Positions 7,547-14,930 of a stretch of DNA of 36,032 bases are shown piece by piece. Numbering within the stretch: position 1 is the stretch's first letter; the number at the start of each line of letters is the position of its first letter. The translations under genes were made by a program, and so were the position numbers. The notes beneath the pieces were generated by a model. That model made no database searches, had not been told where the DNA came from, and saw only the letters and a list, made by a program, of their open reading frames with translations. The stretch comes from Myxococcales bacterium (lineage in GTDB: Bacteria > Myxococcota_A > Polyangia > Fen-1088). Location of the stretch: assembly GCA_003158455.1 (NCBI GenBank), contig PMJO01000097.1, positions 5,870 to 41,901 on the forward strand. Reading direction: 5' to 3'.

Positions 7547-9190
7547 ATGTTGCCTGTACGTTGCGCGTTGCTTCTTATCCTCTTGGTCGCTGCCGGGTGC
7601 CTGCAGCCCGGGTCCAAGCCCGAGGGGCATAAACTCTTTTCCGGCCGCAATATAGGCGGAATCGGTTTTGTCTCGCTCGCGGACGAGACTGACCCGAACA
7701 CGCAGGTCACCTGGGTTTCCTTCAATCAACGCACGGCCCCGGCGGTCCCGCCCAAGGGCGCGGTATCCGACCTGTGGCTCGCGTCCTGGGATGGAACCCA
7801 GCAGCGGCAGGTCGTCCAAAATCTGTCGAGCAATTGGGGCTTGGCCGGGACAGGGGGGTCGTTGTTCGCTATGGTCGATGAGCAGCAGGTGGGAAGCGGG
7901 GCAGGGCAGGGGGAATGGGTCGCCACCCTGGTGCGCATCGATTCGTACTATCACGCCAACCTGAGATTCGAGAATCTGTCCACCTTCACCCTCGGTCCAT
8001 CCGACAGCCGCTTGCTCTACCGCAAGGTCCCGGGAGGCAACGAAACCCCAGGTTTGTTTCTGTGGGACGAGGTCCAGGGCGAGTTCCGCCTGGGGGATCT
8101 GGCGCAGGTCTACCAGTTCGACGCGCAGATCGCTGGTAGCGGTGCGGTCTACTTTGTCATGGGCAGCGATCAAGTCTTGAGCCGGCTCGGCAGCCCGACC
8201 GGCACCAAAGAGGACCTGCACGCCCACGTCAACAGCTTCAGTCTTCGCTACGATGAGAAGTATGCCGCGCTTTCTCTCTCCACCGGCACGACCGTGGTGC
8301 TCGACCTGCAGTCGGGCAAAGACATCCCCCTGGCGCTTCCCAATCCCTGCGGCGGGCTCGGGTTCGCAGACCCAAACCTGGCTACCTACCAGCAATGTGC
8401 CGTCGCCGGTGCGCCCGCCGAGTTGCACGCCTTGGATCTGACGACCGGCACGGACACCTTCGTGACCTTGCCGGCCCCGCTGGTCAACCTGGCGGGCTCC
8501 CCGACGCCGCGACCGCAGAGCGACGAAACCTTGTATCTCGACAGCCAGGGCCATGGCGTGTTTGTCGGCCAGAACGACCAGAAGGTGCGGCGGGTCGTGC
8601 CGGTGCCAATGCTCTTCCCGCAATTCTCGTCCGACGGCCAGTATCTTCTCTACGTCGACCAGCGGCCCGCGACCCAGGCCGACCCGTATCCGCACGGACC
8701 GCTGATGGTTCAGGACTCCGACCTGGTCAACCCACCCCGCCAACTTTCGACCCCGGGCATGACCCTCGAGGCGGACAGGCCCAGCTTCTTCCCCATCGAC
8801 GCCCCGAGCATCGATGGCGGCCCAAGCTACAGCTTCGTCTTCTGGGGCTATCTTGTGCGCGGCGACTATGATCTTTACTTCGCCAATCACGAGACCGGCG
8901 AGCTGAAGGTGGTGGCCAGGTCGATTGGAAACGTGTCGGTGGACTCGCAGAGGATCTTCGGTACGGTCAACGAATCGGCGCAGGACTTGGTGGGTGACCT
9001 GGTAGTGCAGGACGTGCGGGACAGCGGCGGCCGCACCCTGGCGCACGCGGTGGGCGAGGCCACGGCGTGGTCCGAACCGAACACGCAGAAGACGCTGGTA
9101 GGGTATGTGGTGCGCGGTCGCGTGGCCTCTGATCACGACGGTCTGTGGGGCACTTTCATGGATCTACCTGGCCAGGATGGGGGCCACTAA
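7547..9190 (+). CDS. Large secreted lipoprotein, possible beta-propeller
   Basis: I do not recognise a named family. The 547-residue product starts with a short hydrophobic signal (LLLILLVAAGC) and a probable lipobox with Cys18 as lipidation site, so it should be anchored at a membrane facing the periplasm or outside. The body is rich in short beta-like blocks with recurring Gly-Asp turns and segments such as FPQFSSDGQYLLYVD and LFLWDEVQGEFRLGD, typical of TolB/WD-like propellers. The ATG at 7547 follows a 72-nt gap after ptsI, so it probably has its own promoter. It overlaps the next gene, a TonB-dependent receptor, by 14 nt, which suggests they are made together. A role as a receptor-associated surface lipoprotein is inference. 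Confidence 0.8.
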   Translation: MLPVRCALLLILLVAAGCLQPGSKPEGHKLFSGRNIGGIGFVSLADETDPNTQVTWVSFNQRTAPAVPPKGAVSDLWLASWDGTQQRQVVQNLSSNWGLAGTGGSLFAMVDEQQVGSGAGQGEWVATLVRIDSYYHANLRFENLSTFTLGPSDSRLLYRKVPGGNETPGLFLWDEVQGEFRLGDLAQVYQFDAQIAGSGAVYFVMGSDQVLSRLGSPTGTKEDLHAHVNSFSLRYDEKYAALSLSTGTTVVLDLQSGKDIPLALPNPCGGLGFADPNLATYQQCAVAGAPAELHALDLTTGTDTFVTLPAPLVNLAGSPTPRPQSDETLYLDSQGHGVFVGQNDQKVRRVVPVPMLFPQFSSDGQYLLYVDQRPATQADPYPHGPLMVQDSDLVNPPRQLSTPGMTLEADRPSFFPIDAPSIDGGPSYSFVFWGYLVRGDYDLYFANHETGELKVVARSIGNVSVDSQRIFGTVNESAQDLVGDLVVQDVRDSGGRTLAHAVGEATAWSEPNTQKTLVGYVVRGRVASDHDGLWGTFMDLPGQDGGH

Positions 9191-11498
9191 CGTGACCGGA
9201 TCGATCCTAGCCGCGGTATTGGTGGCGGTCGCCATGGATGCTGGTGCCGATGCCGGGGCAGAGGACGCTCGTGCAACGACCGAGGTGGAAGCCGCAGACG
9301 CGCGAGCGCCCTCAGACACCGGGGTTGAGGCTCGCGTGTCCACCGATGCCGAGCCACTTGTCTCGACGCCGGTGCTGAGCGGTCGCGTTCTGGCGCGCGG
9401 CACGCGCGAGCCACTGGTGGGCGCGCAGGTGCGCGTGATCCTGGGCGACGGCGTGGCCCATGACACCGAAACTGATGAAAGCGGTGGCTTCACCCTGAAT
9501 GTGCGATCCGGCTCGTGTGAAATACGGGTCCGCTATCCCGGCTTTGAGCCCTTCTCCCGAAGTTTCAATGTGGGAGAGCGTGGCACCAGCGACCTCACCT
9601 TGCGTCTGCAGCCGCGGTTGACCGGCGACCGCTACGAAACCGTGGTGAGCGCCGCGCCCGAACGCGCACCTGCGCTTCCCGTGCGACGCGAGGAACTGAC
9701 CCACACTCCGGGCGCGTTCGGCGACCCATTTCGCGTGGTGGAATCGCTGCCCGGTGTGGTGCAGGCGCTGTGGCCTTTGCCCATTTACGCCATTCGCGGC
9801 GCCAATCCCGGCAACACCGGTTTCTTCATTGACGGCGTGCGGGCGCCGGCGCTGTTCCATTTCGCGCTGGGGCCGTCGGTTGTCCACCCCTTCTTTCTCG
9901 ACGAGATGCAATTCTATCCCGGCGGCTATCCCGTTGAATATGGCCGCTACGTTTCGGGTATTGTCACTGCGCGCACGACCGCGCCCGCCACCGATCGCCC
10001 GCATGTCTCGGCCGACGTGCGCCTTTTCGACGCGGGCGGGATTGTGGCCGCGCCCTTCGATAACGGACGTGGCACCGTCGCCCTGGCGGGGCGCTATTCC
10101 TACACCGGCTTGTTGCTTTCCGCGTTTTCCAGCGAGTACAGCCTGGACTACTGGGACTACCAGCTTCGCATCGAGCACCGCTTGGGTCCGGGGCGGTTGA
10201 CCCTATTCGCCTTCGGCTCCGGCGATAGCCTGCAGCAGAGGAACCCGGAAGCGTCTTCGGTGCCCTCGGCGATTCAGCCTGGTCTGGCCCAGCTCATGTT
10301 CCATCGCGTGCAATTGCGCTGGGACGGCGGTGTGCTGGGCGGACACCTGCTGGCCAGCGCGCTGGTCGGCCTGGACGATTCCACGGTCAGCAATACCCAG
10401 CTGTTCGATCTGCCCATCAGCAGCCGGATGCTGATGGCCGCACCCCGCCTGGGGCTGCGCTGGAGCCTCGGGCGCTGGGCGGATCTGGAAGTCGGCGGCG
10501 ACGCGGAGGCGCAGCACTTTCGGCCGCGATCCGATTTGTCGTCTTTGGGCGGGGGACTGGGCAACTACTACCAGACCGACTTGTTCCGCGACCGAAGCGC
10601 GCTGCAGGCCGGCGGCTATGTGGGTCTGACGGTCAAGGCAGGCGACAGATTGCGGGTGACGCCCGGCCTGCGCTATGACGGCTACTTCGAGGAAAACACC
10701 CAGAAGGGCGCACTCAGCCCGCGCCTCTCGCTTCGCTATCGGCTGGCGGGCGAGACCTGGCTGAAAGGCCATGTGGGGCAGTTCTCCCAGATGCCTTCCC
10801 TGCCGGTGGGGGTGCCAGGATTCGAAGGATTCGGTCTGCGAAGCTACGGGCTGCAACAATCGCGGCAGGGCAGCCTGGGCGTGGAAACTGGCATCGGCGC
10901 GCGCGATGGAGTTGACCTTTCGCTCGACGCTGCGGTTTTCTACCAGCGCTTGCACGTGACCGACGTAAGCAGCTTGATCAGCCTCGATCCACAGGCGCGC
11001 GACTTTCTTGAACTGCGCCAAGGCGAAAGCTACGGCTTCGAAATCATGGTTCGTCGGCCCATGCGCCACCGCCTGTATGGATGGCTGTCCTACACCATCT
11101 CGCGCTCGCTGCGCGTGGTGGACGGCGTGATCGCGCCGTCGGACTGGGACCAGCTCCATGTGCTGAACCTGGTGACGGGCTATCGGATGCCCCGCGGCTT
11201 TGCGGTTTCGGGGCGATTCCACTACAACAGCGGCCGTCCCTTTGAAATCTACGACACCGGATTCTCGAAGACCACTTTCCAGTGGGCTGACTACCAGCGC
11301 CTCCCTGCCTTTGTCCAGCTTGATCTACGCGGCGACAAGCGCTTCGTCTTTGACCACTACCTGATGGATGTTTACTTGGAGTTGGTCAACGCCACCATGA
11401 GCCGCGAGGTGTTCAATGAGAAGATGCAAAATGGCGTCTTGGTCCAGCAGGCCTACCGGCTGATACTGCCGTCGGCCGGCGTGCACATCGAGTGGTAG
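9177..11498 (+). CDS. TonB-dependent outer-membrane receptor with carboxypeptidase-regulatory-like N-terminal domain
   Basis: This is a gated outer-membrane barrel for active uptake. After a hydrophobic leader and a low-complexity Ala/Asp/Glu stretch (to about residue 65) comes a carboxypeptidase-regulatory-like Ig domain (SGRVLARGTREPLVGAQV to DLTLRLQP). A plug domain follows (DPFRVVESLPGVV, AIRGANPGNTGFFIDGV, FYPGGYPVEYGRYVSG), then a beta-barrel ending in HIEW, with the terminal aromatic residue expected for barrel insertion. Start is uncertain: ATG 9177 (773 residues) or GTG 9192, the latter preceded by a G-run. The leader lacks clear positive charges, so the start deserves checking. It overlaps the lipoprotein gene. 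The stop codon directly abuts a long palindromic element. Substrate unknown. Confidence 0.88.
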   Translation: MGATNVTGSILAAVLVAVAMDAGADAGAEDARATTEVEAADARAPSDTGVEARVSTDAEPLVSTPVLSGRVLARGTREPLVGAQVRVILGDGVAHDTETDESGGFTLNVRSGSCEIRVRYPGFEPFSRSFNVGERGTSDLTLRLQPRLTGDRYETVVSAAPERAPALPVRREELTHTPGAFGDPFRVVESLPGVVQALWPLPIYAIRGANPGNTGFFIDGVRAPALFHFALGPSVVHPFFLDEMQFYPGGYPVEYGRYVSGIVTARTTAPATDRPHVSADVRLFDAGGIVAAPFDNGRGTVALAGRYSYTGLLLSAFSSEYSLDYWDYQLRIEHRLGPGRLTLFAFGSGDSLQQRNPEASSVPSAIQPGLAQLMFHRVQLRWDGGVLGGHLLASALVGLDDSTVSNTQLFDLPISSRMLMAAPRLGLRWSLGRWADLEVGGDAEAQHFRPRSDLSSLGGGLGNYYQTDLFRDRSALQAGGYVGLTVKAGDRLRVTPGLRYDGYFEENTQKGALSPRLSLRYRLAGETWLKGHVGQFSQMPSLPVGVPGFEGFGLRSYGLQQSRQGSLGVETGIGARDGVDLSLDAAVFYQRLHVTDVSSLISLDPQARDFLELRQGESYGFEIMVRRPMRHRLYGWLSYTISRSLRVVDGVIAPSDWDQLHVLNLVTGYRMPRGFAVSGRFHYNSGRPFEIYDTGFSKTTFQWADYQRLPAFVQLDLRGDKRFVFDHYLMDVYLELVNATMSREVFNEKMQNGVLVQQAYRLILPSAGVHIEW

Positions 11499-11670
11499 CT
11501 AGGAGCCTGTTGCGGATAGCCTCCAGGCGTCGCGTGGCGGGCGGAGCCGGGCCGTCTGCTGCGTCGCCGCTCGCTTGAATACGTCCAGTATTCGGCGCTT
11601 CGCTGCTCCTTGCATCCGGCCCGGCTGCGCTCCGCCACGCTCGGTCCGGCTATCCGCAACAGGCTCCTAG
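11499..11670. mobile_element. 172-bp near-palindromic element, probable MITE-like repeat
   Basis: The first 23 bases (11499-11521) and the last 23 (11648-11670) are exact reverse complements. Homology continues inward imperfectly through a GTGGCGG / CCGCCAC pair to a central hairpin GAATAC (11577-11582) / GTATTC (11588-11593), whose centre coincides with that of the whole element. There is no coding capacity. A TA dinucleotide flanks each end of the 166-bp core (11500-11501 and 11668-11669), as left by IS630/Tc1-mariner-type insertion; alternatively a CTAG target was used. It begins right after the receptor stop codon, so it could also act as a bidirectional RNA hairpin and terminator. Confidence 0.75.
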
Positions 11671-11692
11671 CGGCGGTACCCCAACCCACGAG

Positions 11693-11720
11693 GTGACTAC
11701 GGCCGGCGCGGGTGTATCAT
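11693..11720 (+). promoter_or_regulatory. Candidate promoter of the TPR gene
   Basis: GTGACT (11693-11698) and TATCAT (11715-11720) are separated by 16 nt, and TATCAT ends 7 nt before ATG 11728. No Shine-Dalgarno sequence is seen, so the message would be leaderless or nearly so. Confidence 0.4.
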
Positions 11721-11727
11721 CGTGTCC

Positions 11728-12591
11728 ATGAAAACCACAAGAGTAACTCTGCGTATCGCTGCTCTGCTGGCCGTGCTGGTGGCGGGGGAAGCGGCGCACG
11801 CGGACGATGCGGCCGTGCACTACAACATGGGATTGCAGCTCAAGCGGCAGGGCAAGCCCGCAGACGCCATAGCTGAGATCAAGCAGGCCCTCCAGTTGCG
11901 CCCGAACTATGCCGCGGCCTGGTTCACCCTGGGGACCTTGTACCGCACCGAGGGAGACCTCGAAAATGCGGCGCAGGCCCTGCAGAAGGCGATCAAGCTT
12001 GAACCCACCGATGGGAATTCGTACGCCAACCTGGGCGCGATCTATGCGCGGCAGAAGAAATGGAACGAGGCCATTACGGCGTTGCAACATGCGGTGATCC
12101 TCCTCCCCGACGACTACGAAGCCCAGACCAGCCTGGGCACAGCCCTGCGCCAGATTGGCGACTATCCCAAAGCCATTCCGCACCTGCGCAAAGCGACCGA
12201 GATCAAGCCGGGTGACCCGCTGGGCTGGTCCAACCTGGGCGTGGCTTTGGCCAAGATCGACGATCGGGAAGGGTCCGTGGCGGCGCTGAAGAAGGCGATT
12301 GAGCTGGACCCGAAGAACGGGCAGACCCATCTCAATCTCGCGGTGGCGTACCGCCGGCAGAAGAAGACCGACGAAGCCATCGGCGAGTACGAGACGGCGG
12401 TCTCGCTCGATCCGGGGCTTGCGGGTGGCTACTACGATCTCGGTCTGCTCTATTCGCAGGACCGGCGCTATGACGACGCCATGACCGCCTTCAAGAAGTA
12501 CCTGGCCTCCAGCGAGCACCTGGACCCCGGATCGCGGCGCGATGCCGAGGAGCGAATCAAGTCGCTGGAAGGCGCGGTGAAGAAGAAGTAG
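11728..12591 (+). CDS. Periplasmic tetratricopeptide-repeat protein
   Basis: The 287-residue product has a cleavable signal peptide (KTTRVTLRIAALLAVLVAG, likely cut after AHA at residue 25) followed by about seven consecutive TPR units. These carry the W/Y-L-G-A/L-Y and A-P spacing typical of the repeat, for example AAWFTLGTLYRTEGDLENAA and QTHLNLAVAYRRQKKTDEAI. TPR domains are scaffolds for protein contacts; no enzyme domain is present. ATG 11728 is preferred over a GTG at 11722 because it gives the normal charged signal-peptide start. It precedes a DUF2723 membrane glycosyltransferase by 112 nt, so the two may share a cell-envelope task, but this is only suggested by position. Confidence 0.88.
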   Translation: MKTTRVTLRIAALLAVLVAGEAAHADDAAVHYNMGLQLKRQGKPADAIAEIKQALQLRPNYAAAWFTLGTLYRTEGDLENAAQALQKAIKLEPTDGNSYANLGAIYARQKKWNEAITALQHAVILLPDDYEAQTSLGTALRQIGDYPKAIPHLRKATEIKPGDPLGWSNLGVALAKIDDREGSVAALKKAIELDPKNGQTHLNLAVAYRRQKKTDEAIGEYETAVSLDPGLAGGYYDLGLLYSQDRRYDDAMTAFKKYLASSEHLDPGSRRDAEERIKSLEGAVKKK

Positions 12592-12703
12592 TTGGCGGCG
12601 CTGGTGTCGCCAGCCCCGGTCGCGTGAAGAAGGTTGTCTGCGCCCACCGGCGCCAGGCCGGACGGCGGTGCCCGGGATTTCGTGGCATCATCCCGAGCGA
12701 TTA

Positions 12704-14863
12704 ATGGACAGAAGGAAGAAGGGCTCGCGCTCATCGGGCAAGGCCAACTCGCCCGCGGGAAGGGTCATGGCCCGACCCAATCGTGCTCTGACGATCGCTG
12801 ACGAGGCTGGGGAGCCGATGGCGCGGCCCTGGCTCGCGCCACTGGTCTCGTTCGTTGTCTTGTTGGCCCTCTACCTCGCGACCCTCGCCCCCTCGGTGGT
12901 GGGCGGCGACAGCGGCGAGCTCACCGCCACTTCGGTCTTGGGTGGCGTGCCCCACCCACCCGGCTTTCCCGTATTTGCAATCCTGGCCCGCCTCTTCGCC
13001 GCGCTGCCGTTTGGTCCGTCCGTCGCCTGGCGCGTGAATCTCCTGTCCGCGGTTTCGACTGCGGCGGCAGCGGGGTTGCTTTGTGCCGTCGTCCAACGCT
13101 TGTCCGCCAGTGTGGCGGCCGGGTTCTTGGCCGCGGCTTTGTTCGGCACCAATCCGATTGTGTGGCACAACGCCACTGCGGCCGAGGTCTTCGGCCTCAA
13201 TGCATTCTTTGTTGCCTTGGCCCTCTGGCTTTGGCAGCGCATCGAGCGTAAGCCCACTTCGCGCAAGGTGTTCGCTCTTTGTCTCGCCAGTGGGTTGGCG
13301 ATGGGCAACCACCACACGTTCGTCTTCGTGGGCGGCCCTTTGCTGCTGCGCTCGTTGTGGGTAGCTCGCTATCAACTCCGCGGTCGCGGCGTCGCCGCGG
13401 CGCTTGGCTGTGGGTTGCTCGGCCTGCTTCCCTACGCCTACCTCATGATCGCCTCATCTTCGCGCGCCCCCTTGTCGTGGGGGGACCAGACGACGATAGA
13501 CGGTTTGCTGGCCCACTTTCTCCGTCGCGACTACGGCACGTTCAGCCTGGGAAGAGCCAATGGAGAGTCGCTGATGTTCCTCGAGTCTGGCACGTTCTTC
13601 CCGACACTCTATCAAATGCTGGGTGGCTCACTGCGCCGCCTGCTGTTCGTCGGTCCGTTGCTCGCCGTGACCGGCCTGCTGTGGCCGGCGCGCCGCCGCC
13701 GGCAGCGCGCCGCCACGCGCATCGTTCTTGCTATCTTCCTCGGCTACGCGCTTCTCTTCGCTGGATTGTCCAACCTGTCGACGGCACAGGCGCTCTATCG
13801 CACGGTGCTTTCGCGCTTCTTCGTCCAGTCTGATCTGTTGCTCGCCTGTGCGGCTGGCCTGGGGTTTGCCGCGCTCGTGAGTCGCGTCCGAGAGCGCGGG
13901 CTCTGGCTACGCTGGCTGCCAGGCTTGGTGTCTTCGCTATGCCTACTGACGCTTGTTGCAGGCGTTGCGAGCAACGCCCACGCCAATCAGCGCCACAACA
14001 CCGTGATTCGCGATTTCGTGGCGGCGGCGTTTGCGGCGGCTCCGCCGAACGCCATCGTGGTCACGATGGGTGACCACGTCACCGGCGCGGTGTTCTACCT
14101 GCACGATGTCGAGAAACTGCGTCCCGACACTATTCACCTCGATCGCAATTTGCTGGCGGCCCCTTGGTACTGCCAGCGGGTGGCCCGCCGGTACCCAGAT
14201 CTCGTGCTGCCCGAGGGAGGGTATCATCCTGGCGGCTGGACCATGCGACAGCTCATGCTGGCCAACCCGCTCCGGCCTTTGGTGATCGTGGATCACCTGG
14301 ATTCCTGGGACGAGAGTTGGAAGGATGGTTTCAAGCTGACCCCTACCGGTCTCACCCATGCTCTGATTCCAGCGGCCAGTTTTCCTTCGTTCGCAGAGTG
14401 GGCGGCACGGGATGCCAAGGCCGCCGCCGTTTTTGATCCGATGACGGGCCTGCGGTATCCGCCTGGATCATGGGAGCGCTTGGTGGGCGAATTGGCACTG
14501 AACAACCAGGCGCAGCGTGCTCAGCTCGCGCTGAGCTACAGTCAAGAAATGGGCAACGCTGAAGCTCCGGCACGGCTCGGGGTCAGGCTGCTTGAGGACG
14601 TGGTGCGCTCGGTTGGAGGTTGGAAAGATCTTGGCATCGCGGGCGCAACCGGGGTCTTTCCCCTCGCTGCCCACCCGACGGTCCTGAAGAGCCTCGGTGT
14701 CGGCTATGACATCTTGTCGAAAAATGACCCCACCTTCGTCGCGCGCGCCACGAAGGCTTTCGATCTGTATGTCCAGACTGCTCCTGCCGACGATCCGGAT
14801 CTTCCCGCGGTGCGGGCACGCCTGCTCCGACTACGAGGCAACCCACCGGCGGCGGGGAACTAG
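12704..14863 (+). CDS. DUF2723 family membrane protein, probable glycosyltransferase
   Basis: The N-terminal half matches DUF2723, a GT-C-like family related to protein O-mannosyltransferases. It shows a first transmembrane helix, then GGDSGELTATSVLGGVPHPP (Asp near residue 69, an expected catalytic-type acidic residue after TM1), a segment with RVNLLSAVS, and a run of about ten further hydrophobic helices up to about residue 430. The C-terminal third is soluble and holds ITMGDHVTG-like and HLDRNLL blocks seen in these proteins. The start is uncertain: ATG 12704 (719 residues), 12767 or 12818; the last has GGGGAG close upstream but leaves almost nothing before TM1. The stop codon lies inside a strong palindrome at 14860-14884. 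Confidence 0.85.
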   Translation: MDRRKKGSRSSGKANSPAGRVMARPNRALTIADEAGEPMARPWLAPLVSFVVLLALYLATLAPSVVGGDSGELTATSVLGGVPHPPGFPVFAILARLFAALPFGPSVAWRVNLLSAVSTAAAAGLLCAVVQRLSASVAAGFLAAALFGTNPIVWHNATAAEVFGLNAFFVALALWLWQRIERKPTSRKVFALCLASGLAMGNHHTFVFVGGPLLLRSLWVARYQLRGRGVAAALGCGLLGLLPYAYLMIASSSRAPLSWGDQTTIDGLLAHFLRRDYGTFSLGRANGESLMFLESGTFFPTLYQMLGGSLRRLLFVGPLLAVTGLLWPARRRRQRAATRIVLAIFLGYALLFAGLSNLSTAQALYRTVLSRFFVQSDLLLACAAGLGFAALVSRVRERGLWLRWLPGLVSSLCLLTLVAGVASNAHANQRHNTVIRDFVAAAFAAAPPNAIVVTMGDHVTGAVFYLHDVEKLRPDTIHLDRNLLAAPWYCQRVARRYPDLVLPEGGYHPGGWTMRQLMLANPLRPLVIVDHLDSWDESWKDGFKLTPTGLTHALIPAASFPSFAEWAARDAKAAAVFDPMTGLRYPPGSWERLVGELALNNQAQRAQLALSYSQEMGNAEAPARLGVRLLEDVVRSVGGWKDLGIAGATGVFPLAAHPTVLKSLGVGYDILSKNDPTFVARATKAFDLYVQTAPADDPDLPAVRARLLRLRGNPPAAGN

Positions 14864-14884
14864 GGGGTGTCCGACACCCCCTAG
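14860..14884. terminator. Perfect 11-bp palindrome, convergent terminator or REP-like repeat
   Basis: CTAGGGGGTGT (14860-14870) is followed by a 3-nt loop CCG and its exact reverse complement (14874-14884). It overlaps the TAG stop of the DUF2723 gene (14861-14863) and lies 46 nt from the 3' end of the gene on the opposite strand, so it sits between two convergent genes. There is no T-run. GGTGTCNGACACC-type cores are common REP-like repeats in other genomes, so this may be a repeat copy used as a bidirectional terminator. Confidence 0.6.
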
Positions 14885-14930
14885 CCAGGATCTCGCGGAG
14901 CGCATCCACGGTCCACGACATGCTGGTTGG

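Noticed and set aside
7481-9136. Long open frame on the minus strand, 551 codons
   Set aside because: It is antisense to the lipoprotein gene, has no family motifs or signal, and is composed of His/Arg/Gly-rich shadow sequence typical of GC-rich DNA.
12600-12614. Hairpin GCTGG-N5-CCAGC after the TPR gene
   Set aside because: A 5-bp stem without a T-run is expected by chance in GC-rich DNA; not called as a terminator.
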